A stretch of DNA of 55,725 nt from Sporisorium sorghi (Eukaryota > Basidiomycota > Ustilaginomycetes > Ustilaginales > Ustilaginaceae): positions 1 to 55,725 of the forward strand of contig JALCCG010000145.1 in assembly GCA_023212695.1 (NCBI GenBank). The letters run 5' to 3'. Shown here piece by piece: positions 39,401 to 47,649 of this stretch. A model generated the notes under the pieces. The model had not been told where the DNA came from. It did no database searches and saw only the letters and a program-made list of their open reading frames with translations. A program made the translations under genes and the position numbers. Positions within the stretch are counted from its first letter, which is position 1; every line of letters begins with the position of its first letter.

Positions 39401-39636
39401 GACGCCGAGGTGGAAGCCTGTGCGAAATCGTATACGTCGTGCAGGCCTTTGGGGCCGGAATTGTTGCAGGAAGAGCCGGAGGAGCGAGCAGTGCGTCGAG
39501 ATTTGGCTCCTGAAGAGTAAGCTGCAGAGGAGAAGGGCGCGGAGGAGTCGTTGCCACCTCCTCGACGACCGCCTGCGCGTCCAGCGGAGGAAGTGGACGA
39601 GGAGGCGCCAGTGCGAGATCCGCGCTGTCTTGCCAT
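36484..39636 (-). CDS. UTP14: U3 snoRNP / SSU processome protein Utp14
   Basis: The ATG at 39636 (MARQRGSRTGAS) gives 1050 aa; upstream codons in frame lack an ATG. Utp14 is a nucleolar component of the small-subunit processome and activates the DEAH helicase Dhr1 during 18S rRNA maturation. Visible family traits are the long acidic Asp/Glu/Ser stretches in the N-terminal third and LPSVVQDRLDRQGAYAI. Others are the charged central helices (KAYRKIHRKEKERLK) and the C-terminal GWGSWTGRG followed by HVIIAERRDKKQDKYRARDL and LPHPYTSVAQYEAALKQPLG. These are diagnostic. It is divergent from NIP7, another ribosome-biogenesis gene. Confidence 0.96.
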   Translation of the reverse strand: MARQRGSRTGASSSTSSAGRAGGRRGGGNDSSAPFSSAAYSSGAKSRRTARSSGSSCNNSGPKGLHDVYDFAQASTSASWKQGKGARRALAGMQADDYADLPSKAKGKQRRRRADDDEDDEDEQGDSDDSDAAPIGPKVFDSEDELNGSIEGSDEELDSDEAFGESDEEKFQGWTFGRGAKSSSKCKSNGSDDDEEEHEDEDEDEDDEGEDGQDDGMMDLSRMLDSASESSEDDDEEAQTASDDENDQSSSKLAKHIESFAAGSKRTAAHPDSDAGPDAEPSSKRSRRVLSERTEAIPETEFAAAHSGSTLRLEDFMNPLSSNIEFADVRKNTKLLATSKSSSKDAPTASKKGGGALSAPLPSVVQDRLDRQGAYAITRDEVQGWQPTINRLRDAEHLSFPLQKPAVTKASTSGLVATFTPDNDMEASIAAMLTEGGLTEKQLAQQEDLAMNKLDPEEARARRDELRRMRMLMFRTEQKAKRVSKIKSKAYRKIHRKEKERLKAQMKELGSDQEDMDSEEEMEERLKAERDRARERATLKHKNTSKWAKNILSARHGEHNQEARNELDAQLRRGAELRSKIQGREIGDDSDDPDEDSDGAVDEDADPERVAADAFDELAALEAKEDAKRRKDEAEFERVGGKKGVYNMKFMKDARERQYAKIRGEVDDFVTEMQGLGEQGGDGEEEDDAGETVIARKADGAGSSVYVQGNKGRAMYGTAAPATATAAPAAVQNSKPAASKQDESKPKPSSAPATNGASGVEIGGDATVTKSNPQSKSKTSKTSLSTSHVNDDDDDDDAANPWLTIDSSGHATKLSRKKNDSTLSSNSTSAAAASKSALRASKAASKSASAVAARKEDESIAIDLSSRLQNHSDDDDSDSDQPAAVVRAISKTKPANGRITALQQRTLVADAFAADDVVSDFIAEKSAAVDADSSKTIDTRLPGWGSWTGRGIRTRATHPAHLKRIQGVDATKRKDAGMAHVIIAERRDKKQDKYRARDLPHPYTSVAQYEAALKQPLGKEWNTRIETQRLNLPSVTKRPGKLIAPVARKF

Positions 39637-39913
39637 TCTGAATGCAGGAAGTGGCGGCCGAGGTTTGCGATGTGGTACAGTATGTGATCCGATTCTGTGC
39701 CAGATGTTTGATAGATGTGTTGATGCTTGGAAGGAGTGGCCTGACGATGATGGAGAAGAGGAGGATGAGAAGCGAAACTGAGCTTGAGGCGAGAAGGTGC
39801 GTTTGAGCAGCAAGGAAATTTTTCTCTTTCTTTTTTTTTTTTTGGTTGCAGCAAAGACAACAAATACAAAATTGTATTCAAAGGGTCTCGCAGAAGAACC
39901 AGATTTGTATTGC

Positions 39914-39944
<31 letters not shown>

Positions 39945-40203
39945 CGAAGAAAGCAAAAATTTAGGGCTTTGACACGGCGAAAAGAATCTTCTTGTCCTCC
40001 TCCTCTTGATCATCATCATCATCATCATCATCATCTTTTCCTCTCCATCAACACTGACGAACACCTCTCAGCAAGCGCAACCACGATCACACTCACAAAA
40101 GCGCTGATACCCGGCACGAAGGTCCTATCGCTCGACACTACCACACCTTGTCAACTCCCGCAAGCAGCGGTCTGCATCACCACCACACACCCACACCCAC
40201 ACC
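39637..40203. promoter_or_regulatory. shared divergent promoter of UTP14 and NIP7
   Basis: This 567-bp head-to-head region contains a T29 run (39916-39944) and a shorter T-run near 39829-39842. Beside the long run is AAAAATTTAGGGCTT (39956-39970). That word joins an RRPE-like AAAAATTT (39956-39963) to TTAGGGCT (39961-39968), the reverse complement of AGCCCTAA, which is bound by Tbf1-type factors in ribosomal gene promoters of some yeasts. A second AAATTTTT lies near 39817-39824. An (ATC)n stretch at about 40010-40034 lies in the NIP7 leader. Function is inferred. Confidence 0.5.
39916..39944. repeat. T29 homopolymer
   Basis: Twenty-nine T in a row inside the UTP14/NIP7 shared promoter. It is a likely nucleosome-excluding tract. 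Confidence 0.9.
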
Positions 40204-40746
40204 ATGCGACCACTCACAGAAGACGAAACGAAAACCCTCTTTGAGAAACTCGCCAACTACGTAGGCAAGAACCTGGTCAACCTCATCGACCGGCCCGATG
40301 ACCCGCACGTGTTCCGTCTGCACCGCGACCGCGTCTACTACGTCTCGGAGTCCTCGATGCGGCTAGCGATCTCGATTGCGCGTCCGCACCTCATGTCGCT
40401 CGGAACATGTTTCGGCAAGTTCAGCAAGACGGGCAAGTTCCGCCTGCACGTTACCGCGTTGGATTATCTGGCGCAGCACGCAAAGTACAAGGTGTGGATT
40501 AAACCGAACGGGGAACTGCCGTTTTTGTACGGGAATCATGTGGTCAAGGCGCATTTGGGGAGGATTACGGACGATACGCCGGAACATGCGGGTGTGGTGG
40601 TGCTGAGCATGAGCAATACGCCGTTGGGTTTTGGCGTGACGGCGAGGAGCACGGTGGATACGAGGAAGCAGGATCCCACGAGTATTATTGTTTTCCATCA
40701 GGCCGATGTTGGAGAGTATCTGCGCGATGAGGATACGCTGTTTTAG
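40204..40746 (+). CDS. NIP7: 60S ribosome biogenesis factor Nip7
   Basis: The product is 180 aa, the exact size typical of Nip7. The start [20 protein letters not shown] and the N-terminal domain motif [20 protein letters not shown] are highly conserved in this family. The C-terminal PUA domain ([20 protein letters not shown] through [10 protein letters not shown]) binds RNA. The protein acts in the nucleolus in 27S pre-rRNA processing and pre-60S assembly. It has no intron, and the ATG is preceded by a CACACC-rich leader. The stop is TAG at 40744-40746. Confidence 0.97.
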   Translation: MRPLTEDETKTLFEKLANYVGKNLVNLIDRPDDPHVFRLHRDRVYYVSESSMRLAISIARPHLMSLGTCFGKFSKTGKFRLHVTALDYLAQHAKYKVWIKPNGELPFLYGNHVVKAHLGRITDDTPEHAGVVVLSMSNTPLGFGVTARSTVDTRKQDPTSIIVFHQADVGEYLRDEDTLF

Positions 40747-41212
40747 GGGAGGAGGTGCATGTCGTAGGATGTCGAAATGCTTGCAAAGAAGCAACGCTGG
40801 TCCAACACCAAGCTTAGGGTTTTTAGCACACACACACACACACACACACACTCTCTCTCTCTCTCTCTTCTCCGCTCTATGGTCACCTTCAATGTCAGCC
40901 AGTCATCTCAGCATCCATAATGACAAGCAAACGTGGTCTCAGCGAGTAAGTATGCAATGTTCAATTCTCGACAGAGCCAGCCAGAAAGTCGCCCAAACTT
41001 CGCAACGTCGGCTAAGCAAAAAGGAAGCTCGCTATGACCTTGTGACGTGCTGTTTCGACGTAAGTTACATTGCGAATTTCGTCAGCCGTCTCTCTCGCGG
41101 GCAAAAGAATATGTCTTTCGTATGCGCGCCTTGTGGTACCACCTCTCGGCCCAACCTCTCTTTCTCTCCGCAACCACCATCCTCCCGCCATAGATTCCCT
41201 GGACACGCAACG
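40747..41212. other. intergenic region with (CA)n(CT)n microsatellite and telobox-like word
   Basis: This region lies between NIP7 and the cystinosin gene, both plus. It contains TTAGGGTTT at 40815-40823, the reverse complement of the telobox AAACCCTAA. Directly after it is a compound dinucleotide repeat, CA from about 40827 to 40851 and CT to about 40868. The cystinosin frame is open upstream of its ATG, but that stretch lacks gene-like content. Confidence 0.6.
40827..40868. repeat. compound (CA)n(CT)n microsatellite
   Basis: About 12 CA units pass directly into about 9 CT units, ~80 bp downstream of the NIP7 stop. Confidence 0.9.
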
Positions 41213-42142
41213 ATGGGCGTGATCACACGCACCCTTACCACCCTATCGGACCCGTCGCCGGGCATTGTGCCGCTGACAATCTCCCGTCTCCTCGGGTGGA
41301 TCTACACCCTGGCCTGGTCGCTGTCGTTCTACCCGCAAGTGATCCACAATCACGTGCACAAGTCCACGCGCGGGCTGTCGTGCGACTTTGTCCTGCTCAA
41401 CGCGGTCGGGCACACGTCGTACCTCATCTACAACGCGCTGCTCCTCTTCTATGCTCCTGTCCGACGTGCGTATCGCAAAGCCCATGGAGGGAGGGACAGC
41501 GTGGTGCAGCTCAACGACTTTGCCTTCTCCCTCCATGCCACCCTGCTCGCTCTGATCACGCTCGCCCAGTACGCGGCGTACAAGAAACCGGACCAGTCTG
41601 TGTCGAGGACGGTGCGGTTGAGTCTGGCCGCCGCGCTGACCGCGGGCGTGTTCCTCGCCGGCGCCCGGCGTCTCAAGTTGGTGGGATGGCTGGACATCGT
41701 CAACGCAGCGTCAGCGGTCAAGTTGGCCGTGACGCTGACAAAGTACGTCCCGCAGATCAAGCTGAATGCGGATCGGAAGAGTACAAAGGGTTTTGCGATC
41801 GAGAATATCTTGTTGGATCTGACCGGCGGCGTGCTGAGCCTGGCACAGTTGGGGGTGGACGCGGTTTGGATCCAACATGACTGGGACGGCGTCACCGGCG
41901 ACTGGGGGAAACTGGGGCTGGGGCTGTTGAGTATTGGATTCGATGCGGTGCTCTGCTGGCAGCACTATGCGGTGTATGGACCGGTAGAGGTGCGCGTCGA
42001 GCCGGGCGAGGAGGAGGAGGAGCAGGAGGAGGAAGAGGAAGAGGCGAGGGTGGGGTACCGCGCTACGCCTCAAGGCTCTTCAGCGGCCGCGACAAGACCG
42101 AATCGCGAGGGAGCGACGGAATCCGACTCACTGCTCAGATAG
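41213..42142 (+). CDS. cystinosin-type PQ-loop transporter
   Basis: The ATG at 41213 (MGVITRTLTTLSD) gives 309 aa with about seven hydrophobic helices. Two PQ-loop motifs are present: SLSFYPQVIHNHVHKSTRGL in the N-terminal half and TLTKYVPQIKLNADRKSTKG in the C-terminal half, the latter followed by FAIENILLDLTGGVLS. The phrases KSTRGLSCDFVLLN and KSTKGF are typical of cystinosin (CTNS; yeast Ers1), the proton-driven exporter of cystine from lysosome or vacuole. The acidic poly-Glu tail near the C-terminus is unusual; the tail lacks an evident GYDQ-type lysosomal signal. Its stop lies only 79 bp from the stop of the convergent SART1 gene. Confidence 0.92.
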   Translation: MGVITRTLTTLSDPSPGIVPLTISRLLGWIYTLAWSLSFYPQVIHNHVHKSTRGLSCDFVLLNAVGHTSYLIYNALLLFYAPVRRAYRKAHGGRDSVVQLNDFAFSLHATLLALITLAQYAAYKKPDQSVSRTVRLSLAAALTAGVFLAGARRLKLVGWLDIVNAASAVKLAVTLTKYVPQIKLNADRKSTKGFAIENILLDLTGGVLSLAQLGVDAVWIQHDWDGVTGDWGKLGLGLLSIGFDAVLCWQHYAVYGPVEVRVEPGEEEEEQEEEEEEARVGYRATPQGSSAAATRPNREGATESDSLLR

Positions 42143-42221
42143 ACCTCTACACACGCTGTCACTCGAGATGCGGCTTGTACACATATTGCTTTGATAAAAA
42201 TGCCGCCAAGTGTGCCCGGAA

Positions 42222-44882
42222 TCACTGCTCCTCAGCTTTGCGTTTGACCCCGCTGAATGCAAGACGGAAAGGTCCACTCGACGGCGTAGCCCGGCTTTCG
42301 CCCGCCTCTGCTGCTGCTGCTGCCGCCGGCGACCCTGCTTTCGTGAACCCAGCCCCACCACCACCACCACCGCCACTACCCGCTGCAACCGATGCCGTCC
42401 CACTGCCAGACGGCGCCGGAGTCGCACTGCCAATACGCGCCCATCCACCGCCCGCCTTTGTCGTCGTCGACGCCGTACCCGTCCCATCGCCGTTCGCCGT
42501 CACACTGACAACCCCGCTCGAGTCAACAGCATTAGGCAGCGGAGACAACAACATCTCCCCAACACCATCTCCTTTCTTCGCCTTCCCACCACTCTGCCCA
42601 CCACCCGCCGCACGAGTCGGCTTCTTCAACTGCATCCCACCCGCCCCTTTACCATCGAGCAAATCATTCTCCTGCGGCGCAGCACCCCGACTGCCCACAC
42701 TCAGAACCATGTGCGCCTTGCCCGTGCGCTCGCTCCTGCTCTGGAACGCCGCCGACATGCCCGTGGGCGTATCGCCCGCCGCCATCCTCTCGCGCTTCTT
42801 CTCGTCCTCGATCTTCTTGAGCCTCTTCTCCTGCTTCTTGGTTCCTGGCTTTTTACCGTGGAACACGTGCGAGAGGTGCTTCCACGCCTCCTTCTGATCG
42901 AGATCGCGTCCAAACTCGTCGTGGTACTTGATCTCGACATCGGGCTTGTAGTCGCGGAAGCGTTCTTGCGCCCGGCGCGCCTCTTCCATTTCGCGGTTGC
43001 GGTTCTGAGCCTGTCGCGTAGCTTGGTCGACGGACGATCCGGAGGCTTTGGAGGCCTGGCGTGCAAGTTCGCGCTCCTGCTCTTCGCGGCGCCGAGCAGC
43101 TAGCCAGGCGTCGTACCGGCGCTGCTGTTCTTCGCGCGTCTTAAGTTCGGGGTTGACCTGAGGAAGCATGCCTTGTTGGCGTAAGAAGGACAGCGTGCCA
43201 GCCATGCCGCGGCCGATGATGGGATCGGTGTCTTGCGCTTCAGACCCTTCGCCGTCTTTGTCTTTTGCCTTGACAGTGGCAGCGAGAGCTTCGCCTTCTT
43301 CCGGCTCTTCCTTGACAGCTTGCAGGTCAATATCGCCGTCATCGTCTGCTTCTGTTTTCACCGTCGTGGCATCAAGCTCGTGCATCGGCACATCAGCGGC
43401 ATCCGCCGAGTCCTCCCTCTTGATGTTCACCGCTGGGTTGAGCTCCACATCGACCGATTCTCTCTTGACAGAACGCGCCCTTCTCGGCACCTCGCTCTCT
43501 GCTGGTCGTTCTCGGATCGCACGGACGAACTCGCTCGTCTCGTCAAAAGTGAGGCCCTCTTGCCCGGTTTCGCCTTCCGTGCTGCCGTTCGCTGCAACAG
43601 CTCCATTGGCAGTCAAAGGTGTAGCTGTGCCGGATGCACGTTCCGCCTCTTCCGCTGCTCGCTGCGCCGCCAGGTTCTTGGCAATCATCTCGGGCGTCAT
43701 CTTGTTGAACGTCTTCTTCGCCTTCAACCGCCGCGACTTGGCAAGAGAAGCTTGGAGTTCGTCATCGTCGATAAAGTTGTCCGTCTGTTGACGGCGAGAA
43801 GGCTCGGCCAACACTTTGACATCTCCCATCTCGACGTCCTCGACATGGTCAGCGTGTGCGGTGGCTGTGGCTGATGCGCTGGCTGCACTTTGATCGGCTG
43901 TCTGCTGTTCGTCGTCATCATCAAAGCTGATCTTGACCTTGGCGGCCTTCTTGCGCTTCTTGGTCTTTGGCTTTTTGAAGCCGATGTCGCCTTCCTGCAG
44001 ATAGTCTGACACCTCCTGGTTCTTGGTGTAGTCGAGCGAGAGGAGCTGCTTGTTGGCGAGTTTGGCTGCTTGTTCGGCTTCCTGTCGAAGCCTTGCTTGA
44101 CGGTCGGCGGTGGAGAGGTTTGCGCCAAGACGGAAGCCGGACTCTTCTTCGTTGGATGCCAGAGAACCTTCTGGCAGGTCGGCGTCGTACTTTGCCAGAA
44201 CGCCGCGCTTTCGACCCGTCAGCGCTTCTTCGTCGTCCAAGCCGGTGTACTCCTTTGCTCCCTTCTTGCGCTCGATGTTCTTGGCGTCGCGTTCGGCCTG
44301 ATCCAGCGCGGCATCCATGAGCTCGTCATCGGCGTCGTCGAGGACGCCTGCATCTCTGAGCGTGAGGATGCGCTCTTCGCCCTCGCCAAACTCGTCGGCA
44401 TCGTGACCGACACGTAGACCAGCGAGATCCGACTCTCGATACTGTGCCTGTTCGCGCGCCTCTTGCTCTTCGAGCTCCCTGGCTCTGCGAGCAGCATGCT
44501 CCTTTGCGCGCTTCTTGGACTCTTTGAGCCACTTGAGCGTGTCCTTGGAAGACGATGCCGATGCTTCCCCGTTCTGCTGATCCGGATCAGCGAGAGTGGG
44601 ACCTTTTAGACGACGTGCAGCATCGCGCTTTGCCTGCGCCTTGGCTAGGCGCTCCTTGACCTCGGCATCCTCTCGCTCGCGACGTTCGCGATCCTGCTTG
44701 TCCTGGAAGTTCTTGGCTGCAAGCGCATCGCCGTCTAGCTTGGGGGCAGCATCGGCTGCAGCGGCAGCAGCAGGATCGGAAGGAGCAGGTGCATCGTCGG
44801 CTACGAGTGGCTTGAGGCCGAGCGAGATGCGAAGCTTGTTGGTCTCTTCGAGCGAGAGCTCGTCCTTCTGAAACTCGGACAT
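42222..44882 (-). CDS. SNU66: U4/U6.U5 tri-snRNP protein SART1/Snu66
   Basis: The 886-aa product starts at the ATG at 44882. The N-terminal signature LSLEETNKLRISLGLKPL is nearly identical across SART1 proteins, and the helical region RILTLRDAGVLDDADDELMD follows. The C-terminal domain has GRGMAGTLSFLRQQGML, then YHDEFGRDLDQKEAWKHLSH and FHGKKPGTKKQEKRLKKIED, all diagnostic. SART1/Snu66 bridges U5 and U4/U6 in the tri-snRNP and is needed for spliceosome assembly in the nucleus. The C-terminal ~130 residues form a Gly/Ala-rich, basidiomycete-style extension ending GVKRKAEEQ. It is divergent from the OM14-like gene. Confidence 0.95.
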   Translation of the reverse strand: MSEFQKDELSLEETNKLRISLGLKPLVADDAPAPSDPAAAAAADAAPKLDGDALAAKNFQDKQDRERREREDAEVKERLAKAQAKRDAARRLKGPTLADPDQQNGEASASSSKDTLKWLKESKKRAKEHAARRARELEEQEAREQAQYRESDLAGLRVGHDADEFGEGEERILTLRDAGVLDDADDELMDAALDQAERDAKNIERKKGAKEYTGLDDEEALTGRKRGVLAKYDADLPEGSLASNEEESGFRLGANLSTADRQARLRQEAEQAAKLANKQLLSLDYTKNQEVSDYLQEGDIGFKKPKTKKRKKAAKVKISFDDDDEQQTADQSAASASATATAHADHVEDVEMGDVKVLAEPSRRQQTDNFIDDDELQASLAKSRRLKAKKTFNKMTPEMIAKNLAAQRAAEEAERASGTATPLTANGAVAANGSTEGETGQEGLTFDETSEFVRAIRERPAESEVPRRARSVKRESVDVELNPAVNIKREDSADAADVPMHELDATTVKTEADDDGDIDLQAVKEEPEEGEALAATVKAKDKDGEGSEAQDTDPIIGRGMAGTLSFLRQQGMLPQVNPELKTREEQQRRYDAWLAARRREEQERELARQASKASGSSVDQATRQAQNRNREMEEARRAQERFRDYKPDVEIKYHDEFGRDLDQKEAWKHLSHVFHGKKPGTKKQEKRLKKIEDEKKRERMAAGDTPTGMSAAFQSRSERTGKAHMVLSVGSRGAAPQENDLLDGKGAGGMQLKKPTRAAGGGQSGGKAKKGDGVGEMLLSPLPNAVDSSGVVSVTANGDGTGTASTTTKAGGGWARIGSATPAPSGSGTASVAAGSGGGGGGGAGFTKAGSPAAAAAAEAGESRATPSSGPFRLAFSGVKRKAEEQ

Positions 44883-45574
44883 GTTGGATGTTGTGAGCTC
44901 GAACGTGATTTGCCTTTGGATGGAAAGCCAGCGATTCTGATGCTCACCCTTTTTTTTTTTTTTTTAGTGGCACCTCCTATGGGGAAGATGAAGGATGGGA
45001 AAGAAGGCTTTTCGATGTGTCCAAGCAACTCGACTCAACGCTTTTTTTCCAGAAAAGGGTTCACCCCAATCGGCTGATTCAGACCTCAAAAGCCCCCGAT
45101 CGATTGAAGGTTTGACTAAATCAGGGACTTTTTCCAAAAATGGATTATTATTATTTATTTATTTTTTCCTCCAATTTTCGGTTGGTTGTGCGCACCACAT
45201 TCCGAGAATTTGGCGTTGGATGACGCACTTTTGCGCTTGTGCGCTGTTGCTGCAACCGCGACAAAAGCTGTGCGCGAATGCATGGTTCGTGCTCCTGACC
45301 AGCCTGCGCCTTTTGTTTCGTTTGAGCGTGTGTGGAGTCCTCGTTGCACGACAGCTGAGCAGCAGCGACGACAGCAACTGAAAGCTTTTTGGCTATCAAG
45401 ACCAATCCGACCAGAACGAGAGCCGTTTTGGCATTCCGATCGTTCCTCTCTCTCTCTCTCTCTCTCTTTCGTTCTTATCTGTGCTGACGACTCTTGGCAT
45501 CTTTTCTTCATCTTCCACCACCATCCACTCTACTCCTTTGTCCCTACCATCCACCTGTCACTCTTCAAAAAACA
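44883..45574. other. divergent promoter region, SART1 / OM14-like
   Basis: About 690 bp with a T-run at about 44950-44965, a T/A-rich stretch near 45140-45170 and a (CT)n run at about 45450-45468. The (CT)n run lies ~110 bp before the OM14-like ATG, a common pyrimidine-rich element of highly expressed fungal genes. No gene is seen inside. Confidence 0.5.
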
Positions 45575-46321
45575 ATGTCGTCCTACGCCGATATCGCCGC
45601 CGAGAACGCACCGCCCAAGTCGCAGCAGCCCAAGCCGGACCCGGGCTACCTCGAGGGCGGCGACCACAGCGACGTGAACCACGCTGCGCCGGACGTCAAC
45701 TCGGGCAAGATCAACGTCGTCCCCTCGGACTCGGATCTCGAGCACCTCAAGACGCAATCCCAAGAGGCGTACGAAGAGGCGGTGGCCAAGGCGCGCGAGC
45801 AGCGCAAGCAGCTCGAAGCCGACGCCAAGAAGGCTTCCGACTCTGCTAAGAAGGCGGGTCAGGATCTGGCCAGCGACGCCAAGAAGGCGGGCAACGACGT
45901 GCGTGCCGAGGCGGACAAGTTTGGCAAGAACGCGCGCGCCGAGGCCGAAAAGGCGGGCAAGAAGGCCGAGGAGTACTACGAGAAGGGCAGGAAGGAGCTC
46001 AGCAAGGACGCCGAGGTGTTGAGGAAGAAGGGCGAGGAGGGCGCCAAGAAGCTCAAGAAGAAGGCTGGCGAAGCTGAAAAGGAGATCGAAAGCTTCTGGA
46101 ACTCGTTCAGCTCCGATCCCAAGCAGTGGGGTCCCACGCTCGCCGCTGTCAATGTCGCCCTGCTCGGCGGTCTGGGTGTCTATGCGTACACGCACAAGGA
46201 GCAGGTCCAGCGCACCGACCGCCGCCTCCTCAGTGCCATCACGGTTGGCGTGCTCGGCCTGATCGGAGGTCAGGGCTACTGGGCTAACGAGACCATCAAG
46301 AAGCAGAACAGCTCGCTCTGA
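45575..46321 (+). CDS. OM14-like mitochondrial outer membrane protein with amphipathic 11-mer-like repeats
   Basis: The ATG at 45575 (MSSYADIAAENAPPKSQQ) gives 248 aa. The middle (about 65-185) is a Lys/Ala/Glu-rich helix with repeated units such as AKKAGQDLASDAKKAGND, like LEA-type amphipathic repeats. The C-terminus carries two hydrophobic segments (TLAAVNVALLGGLGVYAYTH and LLSAITVGVLGLIGGQGYWA), the pattern of the fungal OM14 C-terminal domain. In yeast, OM14 sits in the mitochondrial outer membrane, associates with porin and docks ribosome-nascent chain complexes. The assignment rests on the C-terminal pattern and is moderately sure; a membrane-shaping role is an alternative. Confidence 0.8.
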   Translation: MSSYADIAAENAPPKSQQPKPDPGYLEGGDHSDVNHAAPDVNSGKINVVPSDSDLEHLKTQSQEAYEEAVAKAREQRKQLEADAKKASDSAKKAGQDLASDAKKAGNDVRAEADKFGKNARAEAEKAGKKAEEYYEKGRKELSKDAEVLRKKGEEGAKKLKKKAGEAEKEIESFWNSFSSDPKQWGPTLAAVNVALLGGLGVYAYTHKEQVQRTDRRLLSAITVGVLGLIGGQGYWANETIKKQNSSL

Positions 46322-46776
46322 TGCCCCAGTCCCGAAAGTCTCGTGCTTCTCTCCAGATTGTGCCCCTTTCTCGATTGTCCTGTAAAGTACGTTTCCTCTC
46401 GGCCTCGTTTTGCGATCCGTCCCCACCTCACCTCTCGAAATAAACTCCATTGAAGCGGCAACGATCGCAACACGGCGTCAAGCGTGTGTGTGTGTGAGAG
46501 AGAGAGAGGGAGGTGCTGCAGCAACTGAGCAGACTTGATGCTTTAAGGGCACGACCCTTGCGTGACGGTCAAGAGGCTGAGAGTGAGCAGTGGCCCAGAC
46601 CACGGAGAGCGGAACCGAGTGGCCTTGCGCTCCGAGCTCGTACACGCACACTGAAGAGCCAAGAACACAACACTCTGAACTTGGGCACTTCGAAGACGTT
46701 GTTGCAGTGAGACGTATATCAGAATTGAAGACGCAAGTGTACAGAGCGTAGGAGACCATGTCCAAGTGCGACATTC
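46322..46776. other. intergenic region between convergent genes with (GT)n(GA)n
   Basis: 3' flanks of the OM14-like (plus) and proteasome (minus) genes. A compound repeat of GT then GA units lies at about 46483-46507. Nothing else is recognised. Confidence 0.55.
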
Positions 46777-47649
46777 TTAGTCCTCCATCGGCGCCTCACC
46801 ACCCGTACCTGGCGCAGCATCGCCAGCACCTTCACCGCCTTCTGTCGCTGCCGTCGTCGCAGCCGCCGCTGTCGCCCTAGCGCCCGGCAGCGTCTTTGGC
46901 TCCAACTTGTCCATGTACGGCCTCAGCTCTTCACCCTCGACCACTCTAAACTTCTCTCCACGCCTCGCGTCTGGCGAGCTGACGTCTGCATCCGCACCGG
47001 GCCCGACAACAGCCACACTGACCTGCTCGAGCTCGAGATCCTTGTTCTGGGGCAGCGTGTCCCTCAGCGCGTAGAGCCCATGCAGCACAAGCTCCTCCAG
47101 ACGGGCATTGGAAAACTCTTCAAAGTTGCGCTCGAGGTACGTCTTGGCCGACTGCGAGCGCGCGCCGATCGACATGGCGTAGTACTCGAAGCAGTTGGCC
47201 GTCGGCGTAAACTCGTACAGATGCGGACCGGTCGAGTCGACACCGATAATCAAAAACCCAACACCGTAGGGGCGCTTGCCGTAGTCCATCGTGTTGTACT
47301 GCGCGCGGTCCGCCAACGAATCAACCACGCGCGACAGCGGCAACGGGCGCGAGTAGACCAAACGAGAAGAGAGCGCCAGCTGACGCATGTACGTCGACAG
47401 CACACGCGCGTCCGAGGTGAGCCCCGAAAAGCCAATACCAATGTGGTTGTCGATGCGCAGCATCTTCTTCTGGTAGCTGGCGAGCTCGGAAGGGGCTCGT
47501 TTGAGCGCAACGAGGATGGCGTGTGTGTTGCTACGCAGGCCGACTACGGCCGAACCCTGCTTGACGGCTTCGAGCGCATATTCGACCTGGTGCAATCGTC
47601 CTTGTGGCGAGAAGACGGTGTTTTCGCTGTCGTACGTGTTGCGGAACAT
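46777..47649 (-). CDS. PRE5: 20S proteasome subunit alpha-6 (PSMA1/Pre5)
   Basis: The 290-aa product starts MFRNTYDSENTVFSPQGRLH, the alpha-subunit N-terminal signature of the alpha-6 type, followed by QVEYALEAVKQGSAVVGL. Other matches are NHIGIGFSGLTSDARVL, RPYGVGFLIIGVD and AMSIGARSQSAKTYLERNF. Alpha subunits form the outer rings of the 20S core and gate substrate entry; they have no catalytic Thr. The C-terminal ~35 residues form an Ala/Gly/Thr-rich extension ending EAPMED. It is divergent from the SRP receptor beta gene. Confidence 0.97.
   Translation of the reverse strand: MFRNTYDSENTVFSPQGRLHQVEYALEAVKQGSAVVGLRSNTHAILVALKRAPSELASYQKKMLRIDNHIGIGFSGLTSDARVLSTYMRQLALSSRLVYSRPLPLSRVVDSLADRAQYNTMDYGKRPYGVGFLIIGVDSTGPHLYEFTPTANCFEYYAMSIGARSQSAKTYLERNFEEFSNARLEELVLHGLYALRDTLPQNKDLELEQVSVAVVGPGADADVSSPDARRGEKFRVVEGEELRPYMDKLEPKTLPGARATAAAATTAATEGGEGAGDAAPGTGGEAPMED

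Noticed and set aside
40688..41212. 175-codon upstream extension of the cystinosin frame
   Set aside because: It overlaps the NIP7 end in another frame and runs through the dinucleotide microsatellite; the family N-terminus fits the Met at 41213.
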